From assembly GCA_027214385.1 (NCBI GenBank), contig JAPVXR010000008.1:111593-175592 (forward strand): 64,000 nucleotides of DNA, given 5' to 3'. The notes below the pieces were generated by a model. It worked only from the letters and a program-made list of their open reading frames with translations, did not search any database and was not told where the DNA came from. Origin of the DNA: Cryomorphaceae bacterium 1068. Lineage in GTDB: Bacteria; Bacteroidota; Bacteroidia; Flavobacteriales_D; Cryomorphaceae. How positions within the stretch are numbered: position 1 is the stretch's first letter; each line of letters begins with the position of its first letter. The translations under genes and the position numbers were made by a program. This document shows positions 26,388-36,188 of this stretch, piece by piece.

Positions 26388-28406
26388 ATGACTAATCTCA
26401 ACACGATGATTTTTACAAAAGGGTTGTTTACTTTTTGCCTCGCTACGCTAATGTCCGTATCGCTTATGGCTCAGGCTGATCAGTTCACAAAAGAGGCTGA
26501 TAACGCCTACAATAACGAAGCGTATTTTGAGGCTATCGACCTTTACAAGAAGGCTTATTCGAAAGAGAATGACTCGGAAGAAAAGGCACGTATGCTATTC
26601 CAGATTGCAGAATCGTACCGAATGATTCTGGATTATGATCAACAAGTAATTTGGTACAATAAAGCACTGAAGGCGCAATACGATGCCCCTGATGCGTTCC
26701 TTTACTTGGCTCAAGCTTACCATCGACAAGGTGATTTCACTCAGGCTATAGAATACTACAATAAGTACATCGATGCAGCGCCTGACCCAATGAAAGGTGA
26801 AATAGGTTTGGAGCAAGCAGAAATTGCCAAAGAATTTAGAGACAATCCTTCTCGGTACATCGTTCAAAACGAAATACTTCTTAACTCTGCTGAGTATGAC
26901 TTCTCACCAGGATGGGCCGGAGATGACTTTAATACAATTTACTTTAGCTCTTCTCGACAGGGAGCTCAGGGGATGGAGATTGATTTAAGAACAGGAGAAA
27001 GCTTTCAAGATATCTTCTTCACAACACGTGATCAAAAGGGAAAGTGGAGCGAGCCGGAGCGTCTGACGTATAGAATCAATACCATTCATAATGAGGCTAC
27101 TCCTAGATTGACCAATACTTTCGATATGATGTTGTTTACGCGTTGCGAGAGTACCAAGGACGATAACAAAGGGTGTGATGTCATGATCACCCGTAAAACA
27201 GCAGATCAGTGGTCAACGGCTCAGGTGGTAGAGTTAAAGAACAATGAGAGTTCAGAACTAACTACCGCAGGGCACCCTGCTCTTACACCGGATGAAACAC
27301 ATATCATTTTTGCAAGTGACATGCCCGGAGGAATGGGAGGAAAAGATCTTTGGATTGCACCTTTCGACAAGGCTTCAATGACTGCAGGTGAAGCCGTGAA
27401 TCTCGGCCCTGCAATCAATACGAAAGGTAACGAAATGTTCCCTTTCATTCGAAAAAACGGAGCGCTCTACTTCGCTACTGACGGTCTTGTCGGAATGGGA
27501 GGACTAGACATTTTTGTTGCTGAGAGCAATGGAGAAAACTCATGGGGTAACGTTGAAAACCTTGGTGCGCCGATTAATTCAATCGGTCATGACTTTGGAA
27601 TTATTTGGGAAGGAGATTCTGAAAGAGGCTATTTTTCTTCAGATCGCAACGGAGGAAAAGGAAAAGATGATATCTACTCATTCAACCTTCCACCACTTCT
27701 ATTTGCTCTTGATGGTGTAGTATATGACAAAGACACTCAGCAGCCGGTTCCCGAGGCGACTATCAAAGTTATTGGTAGCGACGGTGCTTCGTTTGAAGCA
27801 GCTACAGACGCCGGAGGTGCTTTCTCGTTTTCAGAAAAAGGAGAAGAACGCTACATCAACCCGGAGACCAATTACTCTATCGAAGTTTCAAAACCTGACT
27901 ACTTGGTAGCGAAGGATCAGATCAGCACAGTGGGTATTGCTGAGTCTACCACATTCTTGAAAGAATACTTTATCACATTTACAGCTCCTGATAAGGCCAT
28001 CGAATTTCCTGAGGTACGCTATGCATACAACAAGGCAGAGCTGCAGGTCAATGATGAGGTGAACTCTTTGGATTCGCTGGACTTCCTCTACAATGTTTTG
28101 GTAGACAACCCAACAATTATTATCGAGCTTCAAGCGCACACTGACTCCAGAGGTAAGGACGCTTACAACAAAGACCTTTCGCAAAGAAGGGCTGAAAGTT
28201 GTGTAGAATACTTGTCTTCAAAAGGAATACCTGCCGAAAGAATGGTCGCAAAAGGCTATGGTGAAACCAGACTTCGCATATCAGACAAGCAAATTGCTGC
28301 TTTGGCTACTGAAGAGGAAAAGGAAGCGGCGCACCAGAAAAACAGACGTACAGAATTCACCGTACTTAGTTTTGATTATGTGCCGATGGAAGAGTCGGAC
28401 AACTAG
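26388..28406 (+). CDS. OmpA family protein with TPR, PD40 propeller, CRD and OmpA domains (PorE-like)
   Basis: 672 residues from ATG 26388; ATG 26406 also leaves a good signal peptide (FCLATLMSVSLMAQA). TPR repeats cover about 25-135 (ADNAYNNEAYFEAIDLYKKA and similar). WD40-like PD40 repeats run from about 160 to 415 (TAGHPALTPDETHIIFASDM, GGKDLWIAPFD). A carboxypeptidase-regulatory-like beta sandwich lies near 440-520 (GVVYDKDTQQPVPEATIKV). The OmpA peptidoglycan-binding domain is at about 545-665 (IELQAHTDSRGKDAYNKDLS, KNRRTEF). This order and length match PorE of the type IX secretion system, which links the T9SS to peptidoglycan. Against that, Bacteroidota carry many paralogues of this layout, often with PorP/SprF genes, and no lipobox cysteine is seen here. 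The family is confident; the PorE assignment is tentative. Confidence 0.88.
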   Translation: MTNLNTMIFTKGLFTFCLATLMSVSLMAQADQFTKEADNAYNNEAYFEAIDLYKKAYSKENDSEEKARMLFQIAESYRMILDYDQQVIWYNKALKAQYDAPDAFLYLAQAYHRQGDFTQAIEYYNKYIDAAPDPMKGEIGLEQAEIAKEFRDNPSRYIVQNEILLNSAEYDFSPGWAGDDFNTIYFSSSRQGAQGMEIDLRTGESFQDIFFTTRDQKGKWSEPERLTYRINTIHNEATPRLTNTFDMMLFTRCESTKDDNKGCDVMITRKTADQWSTAQVVELKNNESSELTTAGHPALTPDETHIIFASDMPGGMGGKDLWIAPFDKASMTAGEAVNLGPAINTKGNEMFPFIRKNGALYFATDGLVGMGGLDIFVAESNGENSWGNVENLGAPINSIGHDFGIIWEGDSERGYFSSDRNGGKGKDDIYSFNLPPLLFALDGVVYDKDTQQPVPEATIKVIGSDGASFEAATDAGGAFSFSEKGEERYINPETNYSIEVSKPDYLVAKDQISTVGIAESTTFLKEYFITFTAPDKAIEFPEVRYAYNKAELQVNDEVNSLDSLDFLYNVLVDNPTIIIELQAHTDSRGKDAYNKDLSQRRAESCVEYLSSKGIPAERMVAKGYGETRLRISDKQIAALATEEEKEAAHQKNRRTEFTVLSFDYVPMEESDN

Positions 28407-28425
28407 GTACGTTTAAATACTTTTC

Positions 28426-28458
28426 AGGCATTCCAAATTTTTTGGGATGCCTTTTTTT
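28426..28458 (+). terminator. Terminator of the OmpA-family gene
   Basis: Stem AGGCATTCCAAA (28426-28437), three-base loop, stem TTTGGGATGCCT (28441-28452), one G-U pair, then a T run. Its T run ends only about nine bases before the start codon of the next gene. Confidence 0.93.
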
Positions 28459-28466
28459 ATATCATA

Positions 28467-29636
28467 ATGAGTCAAGAGAAAAGATATCAAGCTCGTGGTG
28501 TAAGCGCCGGAAAAGAAGATGTGCATGCCGCCATCAAAGGCATAGATAAAGGCCTTTTTCCAAAAGCTTTCTGTAAGATCATTCCTGATTACCTTACCGG
28601 TAGTGAAGACCATTGTTTGGTGATGCACGCCGACGGGGCAGGTACGAAATCATCTTTGGCTTATGCCTATTGGAAGGAAACGGGAGACCTTTCCGTCTGG
28701 AAAGGAATTGCCCAGGACGCATTGATCATGAATATAGATGACTTGCTTTGCGTGGGATGCGTCGATAAAATATTGGTGAGCTCAACCATAGGCCGAAACA
28801 AAAACCTCATAACCGGTGAAGTCATAAAAGCCTTGATCGAAGGAACTGAAGAGGTATTGGAAAATCTCAGATACCTTGGGATTGAAGTAAGAAGCACAGG
28901 CGGCGAAACTGCGGATGTAGGAGACTTGGTAAGGACAGTGATAGTAGACAGCACCGTTACCTCACGAATGCGTCGCGATGAAGTAGTCGATAATTCGAAT
29001 ATAAAGCCGGGTCAAGTGATCGTCGGCTTATCTTCAACAGGTCAAGCTTCGTATGAGAATGACTACAATGCAGGTATGGGGAGTAATGGCCTGACCTCTG
29101 CGAGACACGATGTTTTTCGCTCTGCTGTAGGACAGAAATTTCCTGAAACTTTTGATCCTGCAGTACCCAAAGATCTTGTTTATTCAGGAGCTTATAGCCT
29201 TACAGATAGAGTAGATTCAATGCCTGTCGATTTAGGTAAAGCCGTTCTTTCCCCAACTCGCACTTACGCTCCCGTTATTAAAGCGGTTTTACAAAAAGGT
29301 AGAGATCAAATTGGTGGAATGGTGCACTGCAGTGGCGGTGCACAAACCAAGGTTTTACATTTCGTAGATAAGCATCATATCATCAAAGACAATTTGTTCC
29401 CTGTTCCACCATTGTTCAAGGTGATTCAAGAAACATCAGGAACTGAATGGAAGGAGATGTACAAGGTCTTCAACATGGGGCATCGAATGGAAATCTATTG
29501 TGATAAACCTTTTGCCAAAACGATTATTGATATTTCAAATTCTTTCCATATCGACGCCCAAATCGTAGGAAGAGTAGAAGAAGGCAAAAAGGCTTTGACC
29601 ATTACCAGTGAAAACGGAACATTCCAATACGACTAA
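28467..29636 (+). CDS. purM: Phosphoribosylformylglycinamidine cyclo-ligase (AIR synthase) family protein
   Basis: 389 residues of the PurM/AIR synthase family. PurM closes formylglycinamidine ribonucleotide to aminoimidazole ribonucleotide with ATP in purine synthesis. Landmarks: YQARGVSAGKEDVHAAI, HADGAGTKSSLAY, IAQDALIMNIDDLLCVG, STGGETADVGDLVRTV and GMVHCSGGAQTKVLHF. The sequence is the longer, divergent Bacteroidota version rather than the 345-residue enterobacterial type, so the symbol is by family and context. It is followed by prfA (3-bp gap) and pyrF (2-bp gap), forming one operon; pyrF places it with another nucleotide gene. No separate promoter is obvious between the terminator and the ATG. 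Confidence 0.88.
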   Translation: MSQEKRYQARGVSAGKEDVHAAIKGIDKGLFPKAFCKIIPDYLTGSEDHCLVMHADGAGTKSSLAYAYWKETGDLSVWKGIAQDALIMNIDDLLCVGCVDKILVSSTIGRNKNLITGEVIKALIEGTEEVLENLRYLGIEVRSTGGETADVGDLVRTVIVDSTVTSRMRRDEVVDNSNIKPGQVIVGLSSTGQASYENDYNAGMGSNGLTSARHDVFRSAVGQKFPETFDPAVPKDLVYSGAYSLTDRVDSMPVDLGKAVLSPTRTYAPVIKAVLQKGRDQIGGMVHCSGGAQTKVLHFVDKHHIIKDNLFPVPPLFKVIQETSGTEWKEMYKVFNMGHRMEIYCDKPFAKTIIDISNSFHIDAQIVGRVEEGKKALTITSENGTFQYD

Positions 29637-29639
29637 GCG

Positions 29640-30728
29640 ATGGATGAAAAAGAAATATTGTCAAAGTTGGGTGCCATCAAGGATCATTACCTCGAAGTGG
29701 GAAAGAAGATCATTGACCCTGAAGTAATCTCAGATACGAAGAGGTACGTCAAGTTTTCTAAAGAATACAAAGATTTGGAACCCGTTGCCGAAGCCTACGA
29801 CAGCTATAAGCTCCTCTACGAAAACCTTGAGAACGCAAAGGAAATCATCCAAAGTGAATCGGATGCTGACTTTAAGGAGATGGCGAAAGAAGAACTCAAC
29901 GAGCTTTTAGCCGAAAAGGAAAAAATGGAAGAGGATATCAAGCTCCTCCTCATTCCTAAAGATCCAGAGGATTCTAAGAACGCCGTGGTCGAAATTCGAG
30001 GGGGAACAGGTGGGGACGAAGCGGCCATATTTGCAGGAGACCTTTTTAGAATGTATTCGAAATACATTGAAACCAAAGGATGGAAACTAGAATTGGTGGA
30101 TACCAATCATGGTTCTTCCGGAGGATTTAAGGAAGTCATATTTAACGTAACGGGAAACAATGTTTATGGAATCATGAAGTACGAAGGTGGCGTTCACCGC
30201 GTGCAAAGGGTTCCTCAAACTGAAACGCAAGGCAGGGTGCACACCAGTGCCGCTACCGTGATAGTATTGCCCGAAGCAGAGGAATTTGATGTAGAGGTAA
30301 AAGAGTCAGATTTACGAGTGGATAGTTACTGTAGCTCAGGTCCCGGAGGGCAGTCAGTAAACACGACATATTCCGCCATTCGCTTGACCCATATTCCTAC
30401 CGGAATAGTGGCGCAATGCCAGGATCAAAAGTCGAAGTTGAAGAATTACGACAAAGCTCTCAGCGTGCTTCGATCTCGTATTTACGAAATCGAACTTCAG
30501 AAGAAATTGGCGAAGGATGCCGAAAAGCGGAAGTCTATGGTTTCTTCAGGAGATCGCTCTGCGAAAATTAGAACCTACAATTATCCCCAAGGTCGCGTTA
30601 CGGATCACAGAATAAATCTCACACTTTATAACCTTTCGGGTGTTATGGATGGAGATATTGATGAAATTATCGAAGCTCTTCGCGTTGCTGAAAATGCAGA
30701 AAAGCTTCAAGCCAGCATAGACGAATAG
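29640..30728 (+). CDS. prfA: Peptide chain release factor 1
   Basis: 362 residues, normal for RF1, which reads UAA and UAG and releases the nascent peptide. The GGQ catalytic loop is at about residue 236 in [20 protein letters not shown]. Other landmarks are [20 protein letters not shown] and [20 protein letters not shown], and the C-terminal [15 protein letters not shown]. The Gln of GGQ is normally methylated by PrmC, whose gene is not adjacent here. It lies between purM and pyrF with gaps of 3 and 2 bp. Confidence 0.97.
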   Translation: MDEKEILSKLGAIKDHYLEVGKKIIDPEVISDTKRYVKFSKEYKDLEPVAEAYDSYKLLYENLENAKEIIQSESDADFKEMAKEELNELLAEKEKMEEDIKLLLIPKDPEDSKNAVVEIRGGTGGDEAAIFAGDLFRMYSKYIETKGWKLELVDTNHGSSGGFKEVIFNVTGNNVYGIMKYEGGVHRVQRVPQTETQGRVHTSAATVIVLPEAEEFDVEVKESDLRVDSYCSSGPGGQSVNTTYSAIRLTHIPTGIVAQCQDQKSKLKNYDKALSVLRSRIYEIELQKKLAKDAEKRKSMVSSGDRSAKIRTYNYPQGRVTDHRINLTLYNLSGVMDGDIDEIIEALRVAENAEKLQASIDE

Positions 30729-30730
30729 CC

Positions 30731-31537
30731 ATGAAGAAAGCCGATCTGGTTCAGTTAATACACGAGAGAAAGAGCTTCCTCTGTGTTGGCTTAGATCCGA
30801 ATCCCGAGAAGATGCCGCTGCATATTCTTGAGATGGAAGATTCACTTTTCGAATTCAATAAGCAGATCATAGATGCTACACGAGAATTTTGCGTGGCTTA
30901 TAAGCCGAATACTGCATTCTATGAGTCTCATGGAGCGAAAGGCTGGGAAGCGCTAAAGAAAACCAGGGATTACATTGGTTCATCTCATTTTACCATCGCG
31001 GATGCCAAGCGCGGTGACATCGGGAATACCTCGGGGATGTACGCTAAGGCATTTTTTGAAGATTCCCACTTTGACTCGGTAACGGTAGCTCCTTATATGG
31101 GCAGCGATTCGGTCAAACCTTTTCTTGGATACGATGATAAATGGGTGATATTACTTGCTCTTACCTCAAATCAAGGAGCGGAAGATTTTCAATTCTTTTC
31201 TTCTGAAGAGGGCGAAAAGCTTTTTGAAAAAGTCCTTCGAACTAGTCAGAATTGGGGCAATGATCAAAATATGATGTACGTGGTAGGGGCTACTCGCCCC
31301 GAGAAGCTCAAAGAAATCCGCGAGATCATCCCAAACCATTTTCTTTTGGTTCCGGGAGTAGGTGCTCAAGGCGGCAGCTTAGAAGAAGTGTGTAAGTATG
31401 GCATGAATGCCGATGTAGGTCTCTTGGTAAATTCAAGCCGAGGGATTATTCACGCCAGTTCCGATCAAAATTTTGACGAAGTGGCTCGTTTTGAAGCTCG
31501 GAAGATTGCGGATAAAATGAAAGCCATCTTGTCTTAG
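30731..31537 (+). CDS. pyrF: Orotidine 5'-phosphate decarboxylase
   Basis: 268 residues, the longer type 2 form. It decarboxylates OMP to UMP, the last step of UMP synthesis. Motifs: [14 protein letters not shown] at the phosphate end, [20 protein letters not shown], and the catalytic [17 protein letters not shown] with the Asp-Lys-Asp network. [14 protein letters not shown] and [12 protein letters not shown] form the phosphate-binding end. ATG 30731 is two bases after the prfA stop. Likely translated from the purM-prfA-pyrF message. Confidence 0.97.
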   Translation: MKKADLVQLIHERKSFLCVGLDPNPEKMPLHILEMEDSLFEFNKQIIDATREFCVAYKPNTAFYESHGAKGWEALKKTRDYIGSSHFTIADAKRGDIGNTSGMYAKAFFEDSHFDSVTVAPYMGSDSVKPFLGYDDKWVILLALTSNQGAEDFQFFSSEEGEKLFEKVLRTSQNWGNDQNMMYVVGATRPEKLKEIREIIPNHFLLVPGVGAQGGSLEEVCKYGMNADVGLLVNSSRGIIHASSDQNFDEVARFEARKIADKMKAILS

Positions 31538-31567
31538 GTTTTTTTATCTTGATGAAAATTCACGCCG

Positions 31568-32860
31568 ATGAACGAGGATTTTCTCCACTATTTATGGAAG
31601 CATAGGCAATTTGATGCGACAGACCTCAAAACAGAACGGAATGAGGAACTGGAGATCATCCATTGTGGCTATCACAATGAGAATGCGGGTCCTGATTTTT
31701 TAGATGCTCGCGTTCGAATTAACGGTACTCTGTGGGCCGGAAATGTGGAAATTCATATCGCTTCTTCAGATTGGTACAAACATGGTCATCAAAACGACCC
31801 TGCCTATGAAAATGTCATTCTTCACGTCGTATTTAATCAAGATAAGGAAGTAGAAGCACCCGAAGGAAGTATTATCCCTTCTCTTGTTTTGAAAGATAGA
31901 ATCGACTATCAATCCTATCGAAAGTACAAAGCATGGGTGGCCGCAGGAAAGTTTATTCCTTGCGATAAGATCGTTCATCAGGTGCCTCAACTCATCAAGA
32001 CTTCTGCCGTTCATGCCGCTGCGGTGGAGCGGTTATCATTGAAGTCAGAGATCTCTCGCGACCACCTTTTGCAAACCAAGGGAGATATGGAAGGGGCGTT
32101 CTACCGAATCTTTTTGCGAGCTCTCGGTATGAAAGTCAATGCATTACCTTTTGAGCAATTGGCCAGAATTACTCCTTATGAGCTCATTCGGAAAGTGAGG
32201 TCCAATAAAATTCAACTTGAGGCCTTACTCCTTGGACAAGCAGGCTTTTTGGCTGAGGCCAAAACTGATCATCCCCATGTTATGCAGCTTAAAGCGGAGT
32301 TTGAATTTTTAAAAAGAAAGCATAGCTTGAATCCAATGCCGAAGTCAGCATGGAAACTTTTCAGGCTACGACCACAGAATTTTCCTCAAGTGAGATTGGC
32401 TCAACTGGCTGCTTTTTATAATAAAAGTTCATCAGTGGCCACTCCGATTTCTGGAATGGAAACCCCCGATAAGCTTTTTGACTTTTTTTCGATCAAAATC
32501 GAAAATGGATTTTGGTTAAATCATTACACCATAGATGCCGAGTCTACTGCTCGAAAAAAGTCTTTCGGAAAAGAGTTTCTCAAGCACTTGGTCATCAACG
32601 CTGCGGTACCATTTATTTTTTCATTGGCAGATTACAATCGGGACGAATCGTACAGAGAAAGGGCTATAAAACTATTGGAGCTACTTCCTTCGGAAAAAAA
32701 CTCAATTATTCGTAGTTTTGAGCAACTCGACTTTAAAATAGAATCTTCTTTCGACTCTCAGGGAATCATTCAATTGAAGAATAGCTTCTGTGATAGAAAG
32801 AATTGTCTGCGTTGTAAAGTTGGAATACACTTAATGAAGAATTATGCAGAAGTTGGTTAA
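31568..32860 (+). CDS. DUF2851 family protein
   Basis: 430 residues with no signal peptide or membrane helix. Start ATG 31568 (MNEDFLHYLWKHRQFD), 30 bp after pyrF. Recognisable stretches are HCGYHNENAGPDFLDARVRI and WAGNVEIHIASSDWYKHGHQ, then HVVFNQDKEV, and a cysteine pair near the end (FCDRKNCLRCKVG) that could bind metal. This matches the uncharacterised Bacteroidota family DUF2851. The N-terminal half, with its DARV and NVEIHI strands, looks like a nuclease-type fold, but that is only an impression. It overlaps the next small gene by 17 bp. Function unknown. Confidence 0.85.
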   Translation: MNEDFLHYLWKHRQFDATDLKTERNEELEIIHCGYHNENAGPDFLDARVRINGTLWAGNVEIHIASSDWYKHGHQNDPAYENVILHVVFNQDKEVEAPEGSIIPSLVLKDRIDYQSYRKYKAWVAAGKFIPCDKIVHQVPQLIKTSAVHAAAVERLSLKSEISRDHLLQTKGDMEGAFYRIFLRALGMKVNALPFEQLARITPYELIRKVRSNKIQLEALLLGQAGFLAEAKTDHPHVMQLKAEFEFLKRKHSLNPMPKSAWKLFRLRPQNFPQVRLAQLAAFYNKSSSVATPISGMETPDKLFDFFSIKIENGFWLNHYTIDAESTARKKSFGKEFLKHLVINAAVPFIFSLADYNRDESYRERAIKLLELLPSEKNSIIRSFEQLDFKIESSFDSQGIIQLKNSFCDRKNCLRCKVGIHLMKNYAEVG

Positions 32861-33077
32861 CCATATTTACACATTTTTCGAGAAACAAGCATTTGGAGTT
32901 TGTGACTGGTGGGGCAGAATACTTGGGATTTCTTCTTCAAAAGTGCGCATGTACTTCATATATATTTCTTTTATCACGCTTGGGTCTCCACTGATCATTT
33001 ACCTCTTTATGGCATTTTGGCTCGAGCAAAAAGACATCTACCGCAGACGTCATAAGAAGACCATTTGGGATCTTTAA
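32844..33077 (+). CDS. Small PspC-domain membrane protein
   Basis: 77 residues. FGVCDWWGRILGISSSKVRM matches the PspC domain core (a GVCxGLAxxxGI-like motif), followed by one hydrophobic helix (YFIYISFITLGSPLIIYLF) and a basic tail. PspC-type proteins belong to envelope-stress systems, but short stand-alone versions are common in Bacteroidota and their role is unclear. The ATG overlaps the end of the DUF2851 gene by 17 bp, so the two are cotranscribed. Confidence 0.8.
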   Translation: MQKLVNHIYTFFEKQAFGVCDWWGRILGISSSKVRMYFIYISFITLGSPLIIYLFMAFWLEQKDIYRRRHKKTIWDL

Positions 33078-33172
33078 CTCCTCCTTCCCCGACTATTCTA
33101 TTTTGTCAAAACATCGAATTTTAGTTCTTTAGCGGATTCCGCACCCTCGTAGGTGTGAGCATAAACCAAACT

Positions 33173-35236
33173 ATGAAGAAAGTTCTCTCCCTTTTTGGAG
33201 CCATTTTGTTAACAGCCCTAGCAGTAAATGCTCAACTTGAGGCAACGCTTGAAGTTTCAAATGACAGTGAAAAAATAAAGGACGGGAGGGCCGAAGTTCA
33301 GGTTACAGGGGGTGTACCGCCTTATGTTTATAAATGGTCCAACCCTGATACTCCGCTTAGTTCAGCTTCGAGTAGAGGGTTGGTGGAAGGTCGACCATTC
33401 ACAGTGAAGGTGACCGATTCAGCGGGTAATGAACTTTTTCTTGAAGGAGAAGTACCTGCAGAGTCTGCGGAAGAGAATATCAATTCTGTCTTTCTTCCTG
33501 TTGTAAGTGGGTTATCATCAGTTCTCTTTTGGGATCCTTTTGAGGCCATTGGAATCTATGACCCTGTAGTCTATGCAGACCAAATGCCTGTGTTTGCAAC
33601 GGGTTTTAAGGAAGACAATGTCCAACGAATCTTTATGATGAAGTGGTATGCCTCAAACGGTTCTGAGGTGGAGAAAGGGGATAAGATTGCATTGATTCGA
33701 AGGAATTCAAGTGATACGCTGACAATTTTTGCGAAGAATAGTGGTGCGCTCGTTCATGAGTTCTCAGAAGGAGAGATGGTTTTTGACCGAGATGATATTG
33801 AGGCCATGGCTAGTATCGAAACGGGAATTATGGCTCGAATCAAGTACGATGAGCCGAGGCCTTTGCTAACTGCAAATGGAGACGAACAGAAAAAGAACAT
33901 TCCTTTTATCGTAGTTTGGCTTGTAGCCGGTGCAATTTTCTTTACCGTAAAGATGAAGTTCATCAATTTCAAAGGAGTCAAACACGCATTTCAATTGGTA
34001 GCTGGTAAATATGACGATCCGGAAGATAAGGGAGAGGTTTCGCATTTTCAGGCACTTACTACAGCACTATCTGCTACAGTAGGCCTTGGTAACATAGCGG
34101 GGGTAGCCGTAGCGATCGTCATAGGAGGTCCTGGAGCTACGTTTTGGATGATCATTGCCGGATTACTCGGAATGGCTTCAAAGTTCACTGAGTGCACACT
34201 GGGGGTAAAATACCGACTCATCAATGACAAAGGTGAAGTATCGGGTGGACCGATGTATTACTTAAGCCAGGGCCTCGAAAAAAGAAATATGAAAGGCTTG
34301 GGAAAAGTCCTTGCCGGTCTCTTCGCCATTCTCTGTGTAGGAGGATCTTTAGGCGGAGGTAATATGTTTCAAGCCAATCAAGCTTTTGTTCAGGTTGCCA
34401 GTAAAGTACCGCTTTTTGAAGGTAATGGAGCACTCTTTGGATCCATACTAGCTATTCTGGTAGGCTTGGTCATTCTTGGCGGAATCAAAAGTATTGCTAA
34501 GGTTACGGACAAAATTGTTCCTATCATGGTTGGTATTTACGTAGGCTTTGCCGTGATCATCATCTTGATTCACATAGAGAATATTGGCGCCGCCTTCGCA
34601 GCTATTTTCAATGGAGCATTTTCACCTTCAGCACTCAAAGGTGGTGTGATTGGAGTCTTAATAGTCGGTTTCCAAAGAGCCGCTTTTTCGAATGAAGCAG
34701 GTGTTGGTTCGGCTTCTATTGCTCACTCGGCCTCTAAAACAAAGCATCCCGTTAGTGAAGGGGTAGTTGCCCTTCTAGAGCCCTTTGTAGATACTGTTCT
34801 GGTATGCACAATGACAGCTTTAGTATTGATCTTCACAGGATTCGCGACCGACCCTGCCGGACTTACCGGTTCTGAGCTCACTTCTGCTGCATTTAGCAAC
34901 GTGTTTCCTTGGTTCGATTGGGTCTTGTTAATTGCTATTGTCCTGTTTGCCTTCTCCACAATGATCTCTTGGTCTTACTATGGATTGAAGGCATGGAGCT
35001 ATCTTTTTGGTAGAACCAAGAAAGTGGAATACCTCTACAAGCTCATCTTCCTTATTTTTATCGTGATTGGCTCCTCTGTAGGACTGGGGAGTGTCCTGGA
35101 TTTCTCTGATTTGATGATTCTTGGAATGGCTTTCCCTAATATTCTAGGGCTACTTCTTTTATCAAGTGAAGTCAGAGACGATTTAAAATCGTATTTTAAA
35201 CGCATCAAATCAGGGGAGATAAAACAGTTTAAATAA
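33173..35236 (+). CDS. AGCS-type alanine/glycine:cation symporter with an N-terminal SprB-like repeat and lipoyl-like insert
   Basis: 687 residues from ATG 33173; a GTG six codons earlier is less likely because [20 protein letters not shown] is a standard signal peptide. Residues 30-90 resemble one SprB/PKD-like beta repeat ([32 protein letters not shown]). Residues 100-130 look like the first AGCS helix ([20 protein letters not shown]). Residues 150-205 read like a lipoyl/biotinyl-type hammerhead ([13 protein letters not shown], then [17 protein letters not shown]) without the modified lysine. Transport helices start near 243 ([15 protein letters not shown]), with the AGCS motifs [35 protein letters not shown] and [17 protein letters not shown]. 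Sodium-coupled uptake of small amino acids is the family role. Usual AGCS length is about 450-550, so the N-terminal additions are notable. Confidence 0.9.
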   Translation: MKKVLSLFGAILLTALAVNAQLEATLEVSNDSEKIKDGRAEVQVTGGVPPYVYKWSNPDTPLSSASSRGLVEGRPFTVKVTDSAGNELFLEGEVPAESAEENINSVFLPVVSGLSSVLFWDPFEAIGIYDPVVYADQMPVFATGFKEDNVQRIFMMKWYASNGSEVEKGDKIALIRRNSSDTLTIFAKNSGALVHEFSEGEMVFDRDDIEAMASIETGIMARIKYDEPRPLLTANGDEQKKNIPFIVVWLVAGAIFFTVKMKFINFKGVKHAFQLVAGKYDDPEDKGEVSHFQALTTALSATVGLGNIAGVAVAIVIGGPGATFWMIIAGLLGMASKFTECTLGVKYRLINDKGEVSGGPMYYLSQGLEKRNMKGLGKVLAGLFAILCVGGSLGGGNMFQANQAFVQVASKVPLFEGNGALFGSILAILVGLVILGGIKSIAKVTDKIVPIMVGIYVGFAVIIILIHIENIGAAFAAIFNGAFSPSALKGGVIGVLIVGFQRAAFSNEAGVGSASIAHSASKTKHPVSEGVVALLEPFVDTVLVCTMTALVLIFTGFATDPAGLTGSELTSAAFSNVFPWFDWVLLIAIVLFAFSTMISWSYYGLKAWSYLFGRTKKVEYLYKLIFLIFIVIGSSVGLGSVLDFSDLMILGMAFPNILGLLLLSSEVRDDLKSYFKRIKSGEIKQFK

Positions 35237-35249
35237 ATTTAGATGAAGG

Positions 35250-36188
35250 ATGCTTGAACGGGTCAAATCATATTTTAGACATTACCGTTCAGAGCGTCGA
35301 GGAGTGATTGTTCTCGCCATTATCGTTTTCTTGTCCATTGCAGGTGTTGAAGCTTTTATGTTGTTATATGAGCCTGAAACTGAAAGAATAGACATCTTAT
35401 TGGTTGACGCGAATGAAACTGCCCAATCTAGAGATTTGACGGGCGAATCGCCCACAGTTGACCAAAAGGAAAAGATTTTTTTCCCATTCAATCCAAATAC
35501 ACTGAGTGATTCGGGATACGCTGCCCTTGGGTTTTCAGAAAAAGAAATCAAGACGCTCAGGAATTATCAAAAGGCAGGGGCGAATTTTGAAATCAAACGC
35601 GATTTTGCCAAGCTCTTTTTTGTAGACGAAGAAGAATACCTAGAGCTCGAACCATTTATTGAACTACCCGATTCAAAGCCTAAAAAGGAATACAAAAATT
35701 ACTCTGAATCGTTCGAAACCAGCACGGATAAGCCTAAGGTGAAATGGTCCGACACCGCATCGACTCAAAGCTATTCGTTCAAAGAGTTCACATGTAATCT
35801 CAATACAGCCGATACCAATGAGTTGAAAAAACTGAACGGCATCGGTTCGTTTTACGCCAAGAAGATCATTGAGTACCGTGAAGAATTGGGAGGTTATCAC
35901 AGTCTGGCCCAACTTTTAGAGCTATGGAAGATGACACCGGAGAAAATTGACAAATTTGCCAATCAAGTAGTTATTGATCAGGCAGAGGTTCAGCAAATCA
36001 AAATCAACTCTGCCTCTGCTTTTGACTTATCTCAACACCCTTACTTGAGTTTTGGAGAGGCAAACAAAATAGTATTAAAAAGAGAAGAGGCAGGTGGCTT
36101 TTCCAATTCGAAAGCATTCTGTTCATCAGGCTTGTTAGATGCTGATTTATGCCGTAAACTTGTGCCCTACCTTAATTTTGTAGAATGA
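35250..36188 (+). CDS. Membrane-anchored helix-hairpin-helix protein (ComEA-like)
   Basis: 312 residues. One transmembrane helix near residues 18-40 (GVIVLAIIVFLSIAGVEAFM) leaves the rest in the periplasm. A first divergent helix-hairpin-helix lies near 80-130 (LGFSEKEIKTLRNYQKAGAN). A clear ComEA-type HhH follows near 185-245 (NLNTADTNELKKLNGIGSFY, then IIEYREELGGY). A third is near 250-310 (INSASAFDLSQHPYLSFGEA). ComEA binds incoming DNA during transformation, so a DNA-binding role is possible, but there is no competence gene nearby. Its stop overlaps the apt start (ATGA), so the two are coupled. Confidence 0.85.
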   Translation: MLERVKSYFRHYRSERRGVIVLAIIVFLSIAGVEAFMLLYEPETERIDILLVDANETAQSRDLTGESPTVDQKEKIFFPFNPNTLSDSGYAALGFSEKEIKTLRNYQKAGANFEIKRDFAKLFFVDEEEYLELEPFIELPDSKPKKEYKNYSESFETSTDKPKVKWSDTASTQSYSFKEFTCNLNTADTNELKKLNGIGSFYAKKIIEYREELGGYHSLAQLLELWKMTPEKIDKFANQVVIDQAEVQQIKINSASAFDLSQHPYLSFGEANKIVLKREEAGGFSNSKAFCSSGLLDADLCRKLVPYLNFVE

